A stretch of 64,000 nt of DNA from Vesta saturnalis. Its lineage: Eukaryota; Arthropoda; Insecta; Coleoptera; Lampyridae. Every line of letters begins with the position of its first letter. Within the stretch, counting starts at the first letter, position 1. Shown piece after piece: positions 23,186 to 35,788 of this stretch. The stretch lies in assembly GCA_036346205.1 (NCBI GenBank), contig JARFJB010001172.1:1100001-1164000 (forward strand), read 5' to 3'. The notes under the pieces were generated by a model, which saw only the letters and a program-made list of their open reading frames with translations, ran no database searches and had not been told where the DNA came from. Position numbers and translations under genes: made by a program.

Positions 23186-23645
23186 TGTCTGTGTCTGTGT
23201 CTGTGTCTGTGTCTGAGTCTGTGTTTGTGTCTGTGTCTGTGTCGGTGTCGGTGTCTGTGCCTGTGTCTGTGTCTGTGTCTGTGTCTGTGTCTGTGTCTCT
23301 GTCTGTGTCTGTGTCTGTGTCTGTGTCTGTGTCTGTGTCTGTGTCTGTGTCTGTGTCTGTGTCTGTGTCTGTGTCTGTGTCTGTGTGTTTGTCAGTGTTT
23401 GTGTCTGTGTCTGTGCCTGTGTCTGTGTCTGTGCCTGTGTCTGTGTCTGTCTGTGCCTGTGTCTATGTCTGTGTCTGTGTCTGTGTCTGTGCCTGTGTCT
23501 GTATCTGTCTGCGTCTGTGTCTGTGTCTGTGTCTGTGTCTGTGTCTGTGTCTGTGTCTGTGTCTGTGTCTGTGTCTGTGTCTGTGTCTGTGTCTGTGTCT
23601 GTGTCTGTGTCTGTCTCCGTGTCTGTCTGTGTCTGTGTCTGTGTC

Positions 23646-23660
<15 letters not shown>
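22838..23660 (+). repeat. CTGTGT hexamer array
   Basis: About 820 bp of GTCTGT/CTGTGT units with GCCTGT and GCGTCT variants, the latter clustered at 23150-23180. All six frames are open in places because the unit holds no stop. Confidence 0.97.
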
Positions 23661-23683
<23 letters not shown>

Positions 23684-23722
23684 TGTGCGCGTGTGTGTGC
23701 GTGCGTGCGTGCGTGTGTGTGT

Positions 23723-23817
<95 letters not shown>

Positions 23818-23880
23818 TGTGGGTGTGTGAGTGTGTGCGTGTGTGCGTGTGTACGTGTGCGCGTGTGCGTGCGTACGGTG
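23656..23880 (+). repeat. (GT)n microsatellite
   Basis: It continues from the hexamer array as (GT)n with GCGTGC interruptions. Confidence 0.97.
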
Positions 23881-23889
23881 TGGATGTGT

Positions 23890-25049
23890 GGATGCATGAC
23901 AATTGCAGAACGAAAACAAGTACCTACCTAAAATTTTGTATTTAACCTTGTTTTAATTTCTTTTGGAGCTGATTAGGGTTTTGGTGTAATTCAGCGCTGG
24001 AGCGGGGGGTTTTATGAGCTGTTTTTCAATTTTTATCAAATGTTTCTGAAACAGCTGTATATGTCAAACGTATAAACATACCTTAACCACATAGATTAGT
24101 TATGTTCTATGCAATTTTTTGTATGACGCGTAATCTAGGGACAAAAAAATATAGTTTAGTTCTTTCATTATCTAAAGTGATTAATTTTATAAGGAAATGG
24201 GTAGACATTTTTTAAATAAAATTTAATGTACATAACTTTTCTTTATAAAGTTTCTTAATATAAAACAAAATAAGTGTAAAAATTATATAAATATGATTGA
24301 AACTGTATTATCGACATTTTTGTAGAATCGGGCGGCTTTGGAATTTTTTCAGTTAGCATCTAAATGTCTTTTAACCTCTATCTGACACACACGAAGTTTT
24401 CAACGACTGTTTGATATAGATTATTGTTTTTGTTTTTACAATGTTGCCTATTTTCGAAATCGACTTATTATAAAGAAGTTGGATAATTATCCTAAAGAAA
24501 TTCTTATTAAAATTATTTCATTTCTTTTAATTTCCATTTTGTAGGTTGGAAGGTCGTATGTTGTTCTACAACATTCTGGAAAACTAATGTTTGTTTGGCA
24601 GCATTTTCTAAAACAAACCTGATTCGTCAGCGTTGTAAATATGGTTTGTTAGCAACCCACTTTCTTGACTCGTCTAAATAATTTTATTATGAAAGCTATA
24701 AGCAGCTTCATAGTTAGAGAGCTTTTCCATATATATTTTAAGACGCCCATGTCCATGACGTGCTTTAATTATTAAAGATCCAATCTCTGTTCGAACTTAT
24801 ATTTGTTGTAGCACTGCCTTAGTAATTTAAGGCGACCATTCGTCCCGTGTTATATGGGCAATCCCTTTTGAAAAACATCATTTCGTATATGTATTTATGT
24901 TAATAAATTACGTAAACGTTTCGTAAATGTCCGATTTACGGAAATTTTCTAGCACATTGTCGACTTAAATAAATAGCGCCCGATGCCGCTTATGAGGCAG
25001 TGTTAAGTATCAAATCTAGTGCAAAAATAATTTGATTACCATGGTGTCT
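23890..25049. other. No gene seen
   Basis: AT-rich sequence holding only the short dispersed repeat at 24519-24583. Confidence 0.45.
24519..24583 (-). repeat. Dispersed short repeat, copy 3
   Basis: The minus strand reads CCAGAATGTTGTAGAACAAC then CCAACCTACAAAATGGAAAT. It is the most diverged of the three copies. Confidence 0.5.
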
Positions 25050-25745
25050 TGTACCTGTGGAAAATAAGTATACCGGTGCGTGTAAATAGTTCGTTAGTAA
25101 GGCACATGGTGGAAAGGCGGATATTGTTCAACACATATCGACACTTAAGCATAAAAAAGCAGATAGTGTTGCTTCTAGTAGTAGCAAAGTGTCGTCTTTT
25201 TTCCTGAGGACACATTTGGAAATGAAATACAAAAGCTAGCTGCCATTGAATGTACTTGGTCATATCACAACGTGATCCACAATCAGTCCTTTTGTTCTGT
25301 GGATTACACTAGTAAGCTAATAAAAATAAAAAATTGCTAGAACAAAATCTGAAGGTATGGTCTGTAACATTTTACAAAAAGAGTCATTAACCTCCTAAAA
25401 CTTATGGAAGTTTAAGATCTTCCAGGTGAAACTTCAGACATTACATTCAAATATATTACTAAAGCGGTTGATAAATATGAATCAACAATAAAAGTAAATG
25501 ACAATGTGCGCTGACAACACAAATTGCAATTTTGGAGGAACAGCAAAACATGGCCAAAATAACGTGTTTCATAAATACTTAAAGATCTTTAGTTGGGGTA
25601 AACGGGCTGCTTATATCCTTCATAACTGTGTTTAAATACCAGCAGACTGCTCGCCTATTGACATCGAAACCATTATTGTGAATATCTTTGTCTATTTCTA
25701 TATTTATACTATACGAGTTGAACAATTAAAAGAATGTTGTGTTTT
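25050..25745 (+). pseudogene. hAT-like transposase fragment with BED-finger end
   Basis: Plus-strand pieces in shifting frames: GKADIVQHISTLKHKKADSV (end of a BED zinc finger, with the paired His), a Ser-rich linker ending KVSSFF, then YKS/KLAAIE and CSVDYTSKLI. Near 25495-25740 come ADNTNCNFGG and AAYILHNC, with SPIDIETIIVNIFVYFYIYT. This order matches the N-terminal half and early catalytic region of insect hAT (ZBED-like) transposases. It has several stops and deletions. The minus-strand open frame at 25036-25263 is a shadow. Confidence 0.7.
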
Positions 25746-27197
25746 TTAATGCTGAATACTAAACACTGTTGAGATACCGCAAAACCAGATGGTTAGTGTT
25801 GTTACCTTCGATAGAAACAACATTAAAAATATTCAAACCGTTACAGAATTACATTCTCTCTCAAAAAATTGTCCCACATTGATTCTTAAGTTTTAAAAAC
25901 AATATTTTGTTTTTCTTCACTCACGAAACAGTTGTTAGAAAATCGGATGTATTAACAAAAACTAGCCAAAACTAGATTTACAAAAAAAAAACAAAAAAAG
26001 TCGAGATTTAGTTGAAAAAATCATCGATTTTTGATTTTTGTTTTAAAATCATGATTTTATCAACGCTGGTGGTGAGATGTTGGAAATTCATTAACTGTTT
26101 TTCAAAAACAACACCTTGATATTCATATAGACGAATTGGAATTTTTTGATGAAATTGTGTACATTAAAAAATATACAACCAGTCAAAAAATAAAATAATG
26201 GAACGCTGTACGACCGCAGAGTTTAAAAGAAGTGTGACAACATAGCAAAATTATGCATAATACTTAATTCCCGCGAAAACTTACAGTGACAAAAAAAAAT
26301 TTTCTATGTAGTCAACCGCATATCGCTTTTGTTATTGTTGCAAAACATTAATAGCGTAATCCTTATTATCCTGTTAAAGTTTTGTGACGTAGCATCAGAA
26401 TAAATATTTCGCAACGTTGCCAGGTTTGCAGTGAAACTAATGCTCTTTCTATAGATGGCGGTAATTTCCGAATATCTAAGGTATTTGGAAATTATTAATA
26501 TTTAAAACCAGGCGATGTTTGTTGTACGTAGTTATTAGATATGTTTTTTTAAGTTACACTTTGTCGTCTAATGTGGAAAATTTGTGTTGTTAAAAATAAC
26601 TAAGAAATTTACAATTAATTAAAAATATCTTGAAGATGTTCTTAAATAATACAATTAATAAATTTTTAAAACGATTTCAATTATTTAGAAATATCTCATA
26701 AGGGGTACATGAAATTTTAACAATATTCATATCTAGGATTTTAGTTAATGTTAATGTTTCTAGAAACCTATAATTAGTAAATAATGAGTTTGCAATTTAA
26801 TTAAATAATTATAAGATTTTTTTAAGTTAATAGTAATTGTGTCTGAAATATATGAAATTGTTTTGTATTAATTTCAGAATTTGGTTAATACACAAATATA
26901 AAAATATCTAAGATTTTTTAAATTAGGGTTACATACCTTAGATATTTGGAATTCGGGTATTTACCAATTTCAAAGCGATATTATCAAGCAATTATAAACA
27001 TCTTAGAAGAAATTTAAAATGAAGTTATTAGTTGAACACGTACATTACCTGTTTCAAGATATCTAGGAAGAAAGTAAATGGCTTTAATTTATTACAAGTT
27101 TTGTTATGAACGAATAAGTTCAAAGGTAAATATGTAATTAAAAAATATTATTAATTTTACATACATAAAGACAAAATTTGCATCGATTGGGGCTTGA
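25746..27197. other. No gene seen
   Basis: Very AT-rich. Words such as ATATCTAAG and its inverse recur (26470, 26905, 26940), but no organised element was found. Confidence 0.45.
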
Positions 27198-27270
27198 ATC
27201 TCGATGGCGCAGATGGTTACTGCGGTATTCTAGCAAAGTACAGGTCGTAGGTTCAAATCCTACTCGAGCT
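27198..27270 (+). tRNA. tRNA-like unit 1 (loop anticodon AGC)
   Basis: A 73-nt sequence of the window's tRNA-like family. The T-arm GTAGG/TTCAAAT/CCTAC is perfect, the anticodon loop is CTAGCAA, and box A and box B are present. T-run TTTTT follows 5 nt after the 3' end. The D-stem is imperfect (GCGC against CTGC), so it is probably a pseudo-tRNA. It is the only isolated full copy. Confidence 0.6.
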
Positions 27271-27274
27271 AAAC

Positions 27275-30049
27275 TTTTTATTTATGTATTTAATAAAATT
27301 AATAATAAGTTTTAATTAAATGGCTTTACAAATATCAAATGATATTTCTGAATACCAACTTTGTAAACATCTTAGGGATATTGTAAAACGTCATAAGATA
27401 TTTGAAATTAATTTACAATATCCAGGATATGTGTAATTATTTATTAATATTTCAAGGTCATTTGTATACTTACACTTCCAATTGCTTAAAAAATGTTACT
27501 ATTTAAAAGTAAAACTGCGTCGCATAGTTTCTATTGACAAACAATGGATCAAACTTTTTAACCACTTCAAGAGCAAAGATATAACACAACAACATATTAA
27601 AAATTGTTAAAATGCGCATGCGTTTGCCAAAATTCAACGTTGCTACGGAAAAGACTTTTTCTGATAGGAATAAAATTTGGACCAGCGAAAAAACTAGCTT
27701 ACTGTAAGACTTTTAATGACAAAACCTAATTTTGAAATGAATTGCCTTGAATGTTTTAAGTATCTCTAAGATTCCCCCGATATTTTTCATTGCATTAGTG
27801 GAAAAATATACATGTGAGTAACGTTTCACTCACCATTTTATTAACTATGTACTTACACCTAAGTAAAATGCAGAATATAATAATTTTTTGTCACTATTGC
27901 ATTATGACATTGAACGCCTAAAAACTTATAAACAACCACTACATTTGTCACTTAGACTAGAGAGCATAAACCCTCATAATTTTGTATCTAATTTAAAATA
28001 AATTTCTCCTTCCCCTTACTGAGGAGTGTTTGGTACCCCTCGGGTTCACCTGACCTTGCTAAAATATCATATGAGACTGGATATGTTGTTCACGTTGTTT
28101 CTTGCGAAAACTTAACAGCAGTGTATTTTACTTACCAATCATACTGTTTTACGATTAAAGAAAACATACTGACATATTAATGTGCGATGTGGTATATATC
28201 CCAACCGCAACAATTTCAGTTAACTGTTTACCACGTATACTGTACGTAGCGGATCACTAAGAAGTCATTATTATAATAAACATGTTCAAATCGCAATTGT
28301 TACCGCGATAGAAGAGTTAATGGGGTTTGATGTATTTTATTATACCGTCGTAATTTGATAATGTTTTCTGGATAAGGGTTGTTAAGAAAAAACAAATGTT
28401 AGGATAGAAACATATGTCTAACGAATTGCTGACTAGTTTTACACGCACCTTTTAAATGTAAAAATGTCACTAGTTTAATAATTAATTACGTTGGTACACA
28501 CTGCAATCAAAGACGTCTTTGTTTGGTACTAGGAAATTTGATATTAAATGTTGGGTTTGCTACAGACGAATGCATATTTTTAAAATTAAGATTTCGTTCT
28601 GTTAGGAATGTGAAAAATGTTTCCACGAAATAATTTCTTGTTGCTTTTTTATTATGACCTGCAATAACGGGGGTTGATTTTCGGGAGTAAATATAGTTTA
28701 GGTTGAAATCGGAGGGGAAGGCAGTTGTAGTTAAAGTTTAAATTGGGTGAGATAGATCGGGGTGTTTGATTAAATACCTCCCTTGTAAACAATCTGTATA
28801 TGAATATTTGATCGTATACATTCTTGGAAAACTCAAACCACGGATTAATTTTTTTTACTAAACTATAAATAATCGGGTCGTAATAAGAGTGCGTGTAAAC
28901 AATATATTTATAAATAATCGTTATCGTCTTGGGTTTAAACGTTGTATCGTAACTCGTTAAATATTGGTGAATAAGTGGTTAATTGACGGATTATTATATT
29001 CAACTAAGTTAGTATTTTTAATGTAATTTAAGCTTGCAGCAACCAAATCTAAAAGCCTACGTGACTTATTAAAATCAAACATTGCCTAGCAAAGGTATCC
29101 CATTCGCTCGCGGGCTCATTAAGCTGAAATCTGCTAAAATAAAAGACAGTACATGGGTCTCTCACTTATGTATTTGGATGAATTAGCATTGTTGTTTGGT
29201 GTTTATATTTATATTTGTGTAGAGGTGGGAATGGACGAGCGGGTACAAGATAGATAGGTCTTGGTTACAATTGTAATAGGGAATTGCCGAGTGTTCACAT
29301 ACTCTCGGGCCCAGATTACCATTAAACACCCCGAATTTTATTTTTACTGTTTTTATTGTTGTATAGATGAATGTGTAACCTGAGAAAGGGGCGCTGTATT
29401 TTTCTAACGCACTCAAACTTATATATCGGTCACGATGTTATAATCTATTTACAACTTACCCTTGTAAGGCTTTGTTTTAATGAGTTTTTTTTTGTGTCAG
29501 TTTGTTTAAGTAGAATTGTTTGCCTGCGAACGTATTTCTCTTTATATGTATATTTTCTTTTGTCTTTACCTTATTATGATCTGTTCAATGTTACTGTTAT
29601 ATTTTGTATGTACCGTAATTTGCCTGATTGCTGTATGTGCTTACTTATTTAAAGACCGGCATGATTGGTTTTAAAGGGTCACATGTTTGGTATTACGATT
29701 TTTATTCTAATTTATTTATGACACAATTGTGGGTGTGACTACATGATTTTTTTTAGTTGTGTTTATGTGCTTTTTATTTATTTTAATTAAATATCAGACT
29801 TGTAAATAAATGCTTATGTTTTAATTACTGCCAGGAAAGTCAATGTAAGTAATAGTAACATTATTGTCAGTAAAGTCAAGATAAATCACTTAGCGACAGG
29901 GTACCTGAGAGACGCTACAATACCGTTTTTTAGTTTATCTATAATTTCCAAATTGTGTTTAATTGATAGTGTAATATGTTTCCGGTTAGGCGCCATAGTT
30001 CTTTATACGCACTCTATTTTCCAAGCACTAAGTGACTGAACATTTAGGT
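27275..30049. other. No gene seen
   Basis: 2.8 kb of AT-rich sequence. Short frames at 29183-29416 and 29371-29652 show no known motif. It could include a degraded LTR element, but no paired ends, primer site or coding motif could be supported. Confidence 0.4.
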
Positions 30050-31073
30050 TACGATATAGGATAGGAAGGTAGAACGACGCGGTTCTCTGTATACTTAGCA
30101 TAGTAGCTTAACAGCGAGACGGGCGTTAGGCAAAGACGGCATAATTGTGACTGCCGACTGCCGAGAGTTCTCCGCGATCGTGTTGCAATTTGCAATTTAC
30201 ACTCGGAAATTTTAAGTTTTTACAATCGTTTTAATTTCGGCTGGTTAAAATGGGACGAAAATGTTGTGTCCCCATTTGCAACGCGGGTTATGAAAGTTGC
30301 AAGGAGACGCTACCCGTGTTTAAAATACCAAAAGAAAATTATCACACTGGAGGCGGAAAATACCGCGAGATTTAACTGAAAACGATTTGGTTTGTGAATT
30401 TTAGAAGTGAGGACATTATTCGTTCAGTGAAAACAGTTCAATATGAAGTAAGTGGATAAAATGTTACTTCTAAATTTAAGCAAAGCAAATTAGGAATGGG
30501 TTACGTAGATAATACATTCATTGCAAGCGTTCCGTAAGACATACCTTGGGGTAGGTATACGTAGCCACCTATTTATTGTCCTCAATATCATCAGCAATAT
30601 GTAAAGCCTATGTAATAAATACATACGTATAGGTAAAGTCCGTTTCATGAAATATGAGCGGTCTTGGGATTGTTATGATAGTTTAAAAATCTGTTTGTAT
30701 GGTTTATTTTTTTGTGGTGTACATCGCGAGAATTTAATTTGTAAAACTATATATTTTTAGGTTGTAATGCGAATTAAACAATTCTATAAACTAAGCAAAA
30801 ACGTCATTCACAAAAGAAGAAAGAATCAAAATTGCAAAATTGTTAAGTGATAATTATAATGTGTTTATAGCTAGTTTTCGTTTATTACAATAAAAATGAT
30901 TTAATCTTCCAGTATATTATTTCAAACTAACGGAAAATGGTAAGGAACGCACGGAGAATGTATAGAGAACGGTTTTGTCGGCCGCAATGCTTCCGTCTCT
31001 CTCGCACACGACGATCGCCGCTCAGTTACCGCTTTCTAGCGAGTAGTCGTTCTACCTTCCTATCCTATATCGT
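30050..31073 (+). mobile_element. P-element-like non-autonomous transposon
   Basis: The ends are inverted repeats of about 28 bp: ACGATATAGGATAGGAAGGT on the left (30051) and its exact inverse at 31053-31072. Flanks ATTTAGGT and ACTTAGGC are a plausible decayed 8-bp target duplication (6 of 8 match), the size expected for P-type elements. The inside carries a THAP-domain remnant. Length is 1.02 kb, against about 3 kb for an autonomous element. Confidence 0.78.
30251..30445 (+). pseudogene. THAP domain remnant of P-like transposase
   Basis: ATG at 30251 opens MGRKCCVPICNAGYESC, with the CxxxC zinc pair of a THAP domain, then PVFKIPKENY. After a frame change it gives FRSEDIIRS, the usual end of the domain. 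The Trp and the second zinc pair (CxxH) fall in the damaged part. No catalytic region follows, so the element is a deletion derivative. Confidence 0.75.
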
Positions 31074-32589
31074 GACTTAGGCATAAATATGTCTCGCCTC
31101 GTGCACCCTAAGTTTGCAGGATTCAACTTATCAAATCCGGATTGCCGACATATAGATAATGCGACAGAAAAGTGTTCCCGAATTACTGAAAGATTCGGAT
31201 AATCGAATTCATTAAAAATTCATTAAAAAAATAAAGTTTGTCCAAGATTGAAATTATTTTCTATTATTTTTAGTCAAGCATAAAAATCGCAAGTATCCCT
31301 TTGTTTGAGCTTTAAATTTGAATACCAGTTTGTTTTACGTGATCAATTAACATTAGGTTTACATAACCGGATAACATGACGATGTAGCCTGACTTGGCCA
31401 TGAGAAGAACAATAATATAGGATAAAGTTATCTGATTTATTATTAACGCATAAAAAAATGGAAATTGATCTTTTAGTAACCAATAAAAATATTCAAAATG
31501 TTTGAGTTCACACATGAAACCGTTGAGTAATTAAAATTTATACGTTAGGTTCAAATTTTATATTTTGTGTGAATGCACCCAATGCTATGTCTTAGTTTTA
31601 ATATTACTGATTTAAATTACGTATTTAGCATTATAATAGTAGAACGAGGTCATAAAATAATGGCATACAAAGAGTTAAAAAAATACGCCTATTAAGATTG
31701 AGAAGTTTGCAAAAAATGAGTTATTAATGCAAGGACGTAACATAAACTATTTTTACTATCGTAGTGTAAAAAATTCTGACCTACTTCAAACACTTATACC
31801 GAGGGCCATTCTATATATTTTGAAGGTATAACAAAAAGAGTATTTAAAAATTATTAATTTTATAATTATTTATTCTCCATTAACAATGCACTTATTTAAT
31901 CTAACTTTCATTAATAAAAACCGCTTGCCACTCGCTCTTCTTTTGAAATGCTGTCAAAATATTTTTGTATAATTTCCTTCCATTTTGATTCTTTAATAGA
32001 CATATTAAGAAACGCGACGTCATCCTCTCCGATGTCATTAATTCACGGAACATTTTACGAAAATTTTTAGGTTGGCAAAGCTTGATCCGGAATTATGTCA
32101 TACATGTCACTCTTACAAAATGTGTCAAAAACAGGATGCGTCCAGTGGAAAACTTTAATGTGAGCAAATTTGCAACCGTATTACTGACAATTTCACGTAT
32201 TTCAGGAGGCGTACATGCAAGATTATCTTCCGTTTTCGTGTTTTGTGACAGAATTTAGATAAAACAAAAGGCGAGTAGATCAAATTTTTTCTTTAAACAA
32301 TTAAGACATTACCAACCGCCACAAAAATCCCTAAATGAACTAAAGTAATAATTTTTGTTTAAAAACGACAGATTACAAAAAATAGCATAAAAAACGCGTT
32401 TCATAAGACCTTGAAGTACTCATTCTTTAAAAAACTCGTTTTTTTGAAACTTGCTTCAAGACTGGTCTTATGAAAATGGTTTTTTAATATACTACTATGC
32501 ATTGTTGCATTTATTCCTTTCTCTGACGAAAAAGAGTTTTTTAACTTAAAGGATAGCCAAAAGTCGCACATAGTTATAGGACGAATAAG
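31074..32589. other. No gene seen
   Basis: AT-rich. The 67-codon frame at 31312-31515 has no motif. TTTTTAGGTTGGCAAAGC near 32066 resembles a mariner terminal repeat and may mark one edge of the relic at 32590-32830. Confidence 0.4.
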
Positions 32590-32830
32590 GAGAGTGTGTA
32601 ATGATTTTTTTTAATCTACTATTACGCGAGCATTGTGAGGTCTAGCATTATTATCAAGGTGTAGTAAAATATCTCTCACTCGAAGAGGCTCCAGAATCCA
32701 CACGCGGGACTCTTGACGAGTTGGAGCGTCGTAAAATGGTATGTCTGGTTTATCTGTAGTTACGATTTTGGAAATCATCCTGTGACCCCTATCCGCCAAC
32801 AGTGTTTGTAAACTAATTGTTACGTGTTGT
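32590..32830 (-). pseudogene. mariner transposase relic
   Basis: The minus strand reads KIVTTDKPDIPFYD (family IVTGDExW-xYYD, first catalytic Asp kept), then SRVWILEPLR, DILLHLDNNARPHNA (family HxDNARPH, second Asp kept with an inserted residue) and VIVD. About 62 codons survive. The region with the third Asp is lost. Confidence 0.78.
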
Positions 32831-33421
32831 GTTTTTGGAACCCTGTCAACAGATGGGACACCGAATGACGAATACTTTTTTTCATTTTGAGTTTCTAATG
32901 CAAAATTTCTTAAACTACTGAGGAACTGATTTGTACACCATTAACATTTTCTTGGGTTACAGCAGATTTAAGCCCCCCTTGCACATAATTAGTCGCTTAG
33001 AGTATTTCGCCCGTGTTTGAATTCAGCAAACGAACGAAATAATGTAGCACTTGAATACTAATTGCATGGTTACTCTAGGTGATGAGCACTAGATTAATTA
33101 GCTACCTGGTACCTATTCGTAATAATATTTTTATGACGAGTTTAGTTATAGCACATCTCAAAACATACAACAACAGTGTTTCAATAATTATCAGCTGATT
33201 TTCATTAAACTGTACTTAATAAGTATAACTGTTTATTTCTGCATAGCTATATGTAATTTCATAATTCTTATTAATTTTAGAGAAGTACTATAGTGAATTA
33301 TGTACGAGCAAATGTGCTTTTTCGGAATATCTCCAAAATCGGTGGGATACCAATCCCGAAAAAATTTCAACTCAATGAGTCTACTTGTTTAGACATAAAT
33401 TGTTGTATTTTTAGAACATCC
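32831..33421. other. No gene seen
   Basis: Sequence between the mariner relic and the piggyBac TTAA site, with no motif recognised. Confidence 0.45.
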
Positions 33422-33425
33422 TTAA

Positions 33426-35784
33426 CCCGCGATCAGTACCGGTGTTAGATTTTTTCTAACATTTTTCTATTTTTTTGTACAACTTTTTGTCCGCGCCTCG
33501 TATTTCAACGCCTGGCAAGCTATGCCTCTCTCACTCGTTCTTCTAGTCGCCCCCACCATCAATTTACACGAGCGTCAACCGAAGGTTGTTTTGTTTGCTA
33601 TGATATTCGTTTATGTCGAGATGTTAGTAAGATTCTAACGCGATACGGACGACGTAGATGCGAATGTTGAAGTGTGTTAGATAAAATCTAATATCGGTAC
33701 ATTCCGTGACCTTTTTTTTTTGTGGATTAGACTAAACATTGACTATAATTTTAACTGATTTTCATTATTTTTGGTATTTGTGATGGCATATGAGAAGGAG
33801 CAGCAACGTTAAGCACATAAACAGACTGTACAAAACCCTGCATCTATTTATACTGGCAAAAATCAATCGGACACCGATTCCTCAAAACCCACTACTTCAC
33901 GTGGCGAAGCACATGAACAGATTGTACAAAGCCCTGCATCTATGGAAATTATTGACAGAAGTCGTCCTTATTATACTGACAAAAACGGTACTGAGTGGTT
34001 AGTGCACAAAGATAAAAAGCCAGTTCAAAAAACCCGACGTCAAAATATAGTTACACAGTTGCCAGGTGTAAAGGGTGTTGCCAAAGAAGCCAAAACAGTG
34101 TTGGATTGCTGGAAGCTTTATATCACTGATGCAGTCATTCAGCATATTACGGATTGCACTAATAAAAAACTCCAAAAAGTTAGACTTACTGGAAGCCTGA
34201 AGCATAACACACCGACAGATTTTGATGAAATGTGCGCCGGAGTCAAAAGTGCCCAACATTTATATACCGCAGAACTTTGGTGTACAGACGGAACAGCTCC
34301 GGAATTTGTTGCTGCTACTATGCAGAACGTCGATTCCACTCACTCTTACAGGTTTGATGATATAGACACTAGAGCAGAAAGAGCTCAAGAAGATCATCTG
34401 GCGCCTGTGCGATATGTATTAGATGACTTTGATGAGAGGTGCTTAAAACATTACTCAGTTGGTTCTTACGTAACAGTGGACGAGATGCTTGAGGGCTTTA
34501 GAGGCAGATGTAAGTTTCGTCAGTACATTGCCAATAAACCGGCAAAATACGGGATTAAAATGTACGCTGTTGTGGACTCAAGAATGTTTTATACACATAA
34601 CATAGAAATATATGCAGGTAAACAACCCATTGGTCCTTATGAATTGAAGAATGATGCCCATAGTGTTGTAACAAGACTCTTGAGACCCTACAGTGGTACT
34701 GGACGAAATGTAACTACTGACAACTACTTCACATCTGTGCCTTTAGCTAATGATTTGATAAATAATCACCGTATTACATTAGTGGGCACATTACGCAAGA
34801 ACAAACGGGAGATTCCCTCAATATTTTTAGACACTAAATTACGAAAAACGCATAGTAGCGTGTTTGCTTGGGGAATGGATTCCAACAAATGCCTTCTAAC
34901 TTCATATGTACCAAAACCTAATAAAAATATCTTGATGCTTTCATCATCTCATGAAGACGATGAAATTGATTCAGAAAGAGATGGTGCCTTGAAACCTTCG
35001 GTTATCACTTTCTACAATCTCACAAAAGGAGCTGTTGATGTCGTAGACAGAATGAAGGCAGAATATTCTACTACAAGAGTTAGCAACAGGTGGCCGTTAA
35101 CTGTGTTTTGCTCATTACTCAATATTGCTGGAATAAACTCACAAATTATATACTACAGCAATACAAACACAAAGCTACAGCGAAGAACGTTTCTAACAGA
35201 TCTTGCCAAGCAACGGACAAAGCCCCATATTATTCGTCGATCAAGTATAATGTCACTCTCAATTCCACTGCGACAAAAAATTAGAAATGTTTTGGGATCT
35301 GAGGCTGTGGAGCCATCAAGTGAGGCGAAGCCTAGATGTTTTGTCCGAAGAGGAAAAATAGATTTACCCAGCACCGATGTCATGCAGGTTTGAAGCCCGT
35401 CTGTAAAGAACATACTGGCGAAACTCTTTTGACCTGCACCGAGTGCAACAACAAAGAAGAAGAATCCTGAAATGTTAAATTGTTAGTGTATTGTTAGTAT
35501 AAGTTAGTATTGTTAGTATTAGTATCGTTAGTATAAGCTAGTGTATTTTTTATTTCCTTCCAATTAGCAAGTTGTCAAATAAAAACGTTTCCAGAATATA
35601 TGTGGTAAGTTTATTACGCTCACTGTGCATGATTCAGGTCAAAAATAGAAATAAACAAAAAAAAATCATAAACACCAATAAAAATATTAATTGGTACCAA
35701 CAGAAACTAAAAAACATTAATATGTTAGATAAAATCTAACACGGTACCAATTGTGTGAAATTTAGAAACGGTACTGATTGCGGA
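33426..35784 (+). mobile_element. piggyBac-like element with TTAA target sites
   Basis: Flanked by TTAA at 33422-33425 and 35785-35788. Terminal repeats CCCGCGATCAGTACCG and TCCGCAATCAGTACCG match at 14 of 16 bases. Subterminal palindromes around TGTTAGAT...ATCTAACA occur at 33444-33462, 33677-33693 and 35720-35740. Full length is 2,359 bp, normal for piggyBac, with a single transposase gene between the ends. Confidence 0.95.
33783..35468 (+). pseudogene. piggyBac transposase (one stop, one frameshift)
   Basis: The likely start is ATG at 33783 (MAYEKEQQR), broken by TAA at codon 10. The same frame is then open to the stop at 35393, with ATG 33942 an internal Met. Catalytic Asp residues of DDE_Tnp_1_7 are visible in VDEMLEGFRGRCKFRQYI, TTDNYFTS and GAVDVVDRMKAEYST, where the last block holds two Asp in the usual pair. 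Near 35343 the frame slips. In the other frame the Cys-rich C-terminal finger persists: KPVCKEHTGETLLTC then TECN, ending at 35468. The N-terminus repeats a 12-residue unit (AHKQTVQNPASI and AHEQIVQSPASM). About 560 codons originally; only two breaks, so a fairly young copy. Confidence 0.93.
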
Positions 35785-35788
35785 TTAA

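Noticed and set aside
22733..23945. Frames of 120-390 codons over the hexamer array
   Set aside because: A CTGTGT hexamer gives endless dipeptides such as Cys-Leu or Thr-Gln; not a gene.
25036..25263. Minus-strand 75-codon frame
   Set aside because: Antisense of the hAT fragment, which is the strand with family motifs.
27275..30049. Possible LTR retrotransposon
   Set aside because: No paired long repeats, primer-binding site or coding motif could be shown by eye.
34999..35413. Minus-strand frames under the piggyBac gene
   Set aside because: Antisense shadows of the transposase coding sequence.
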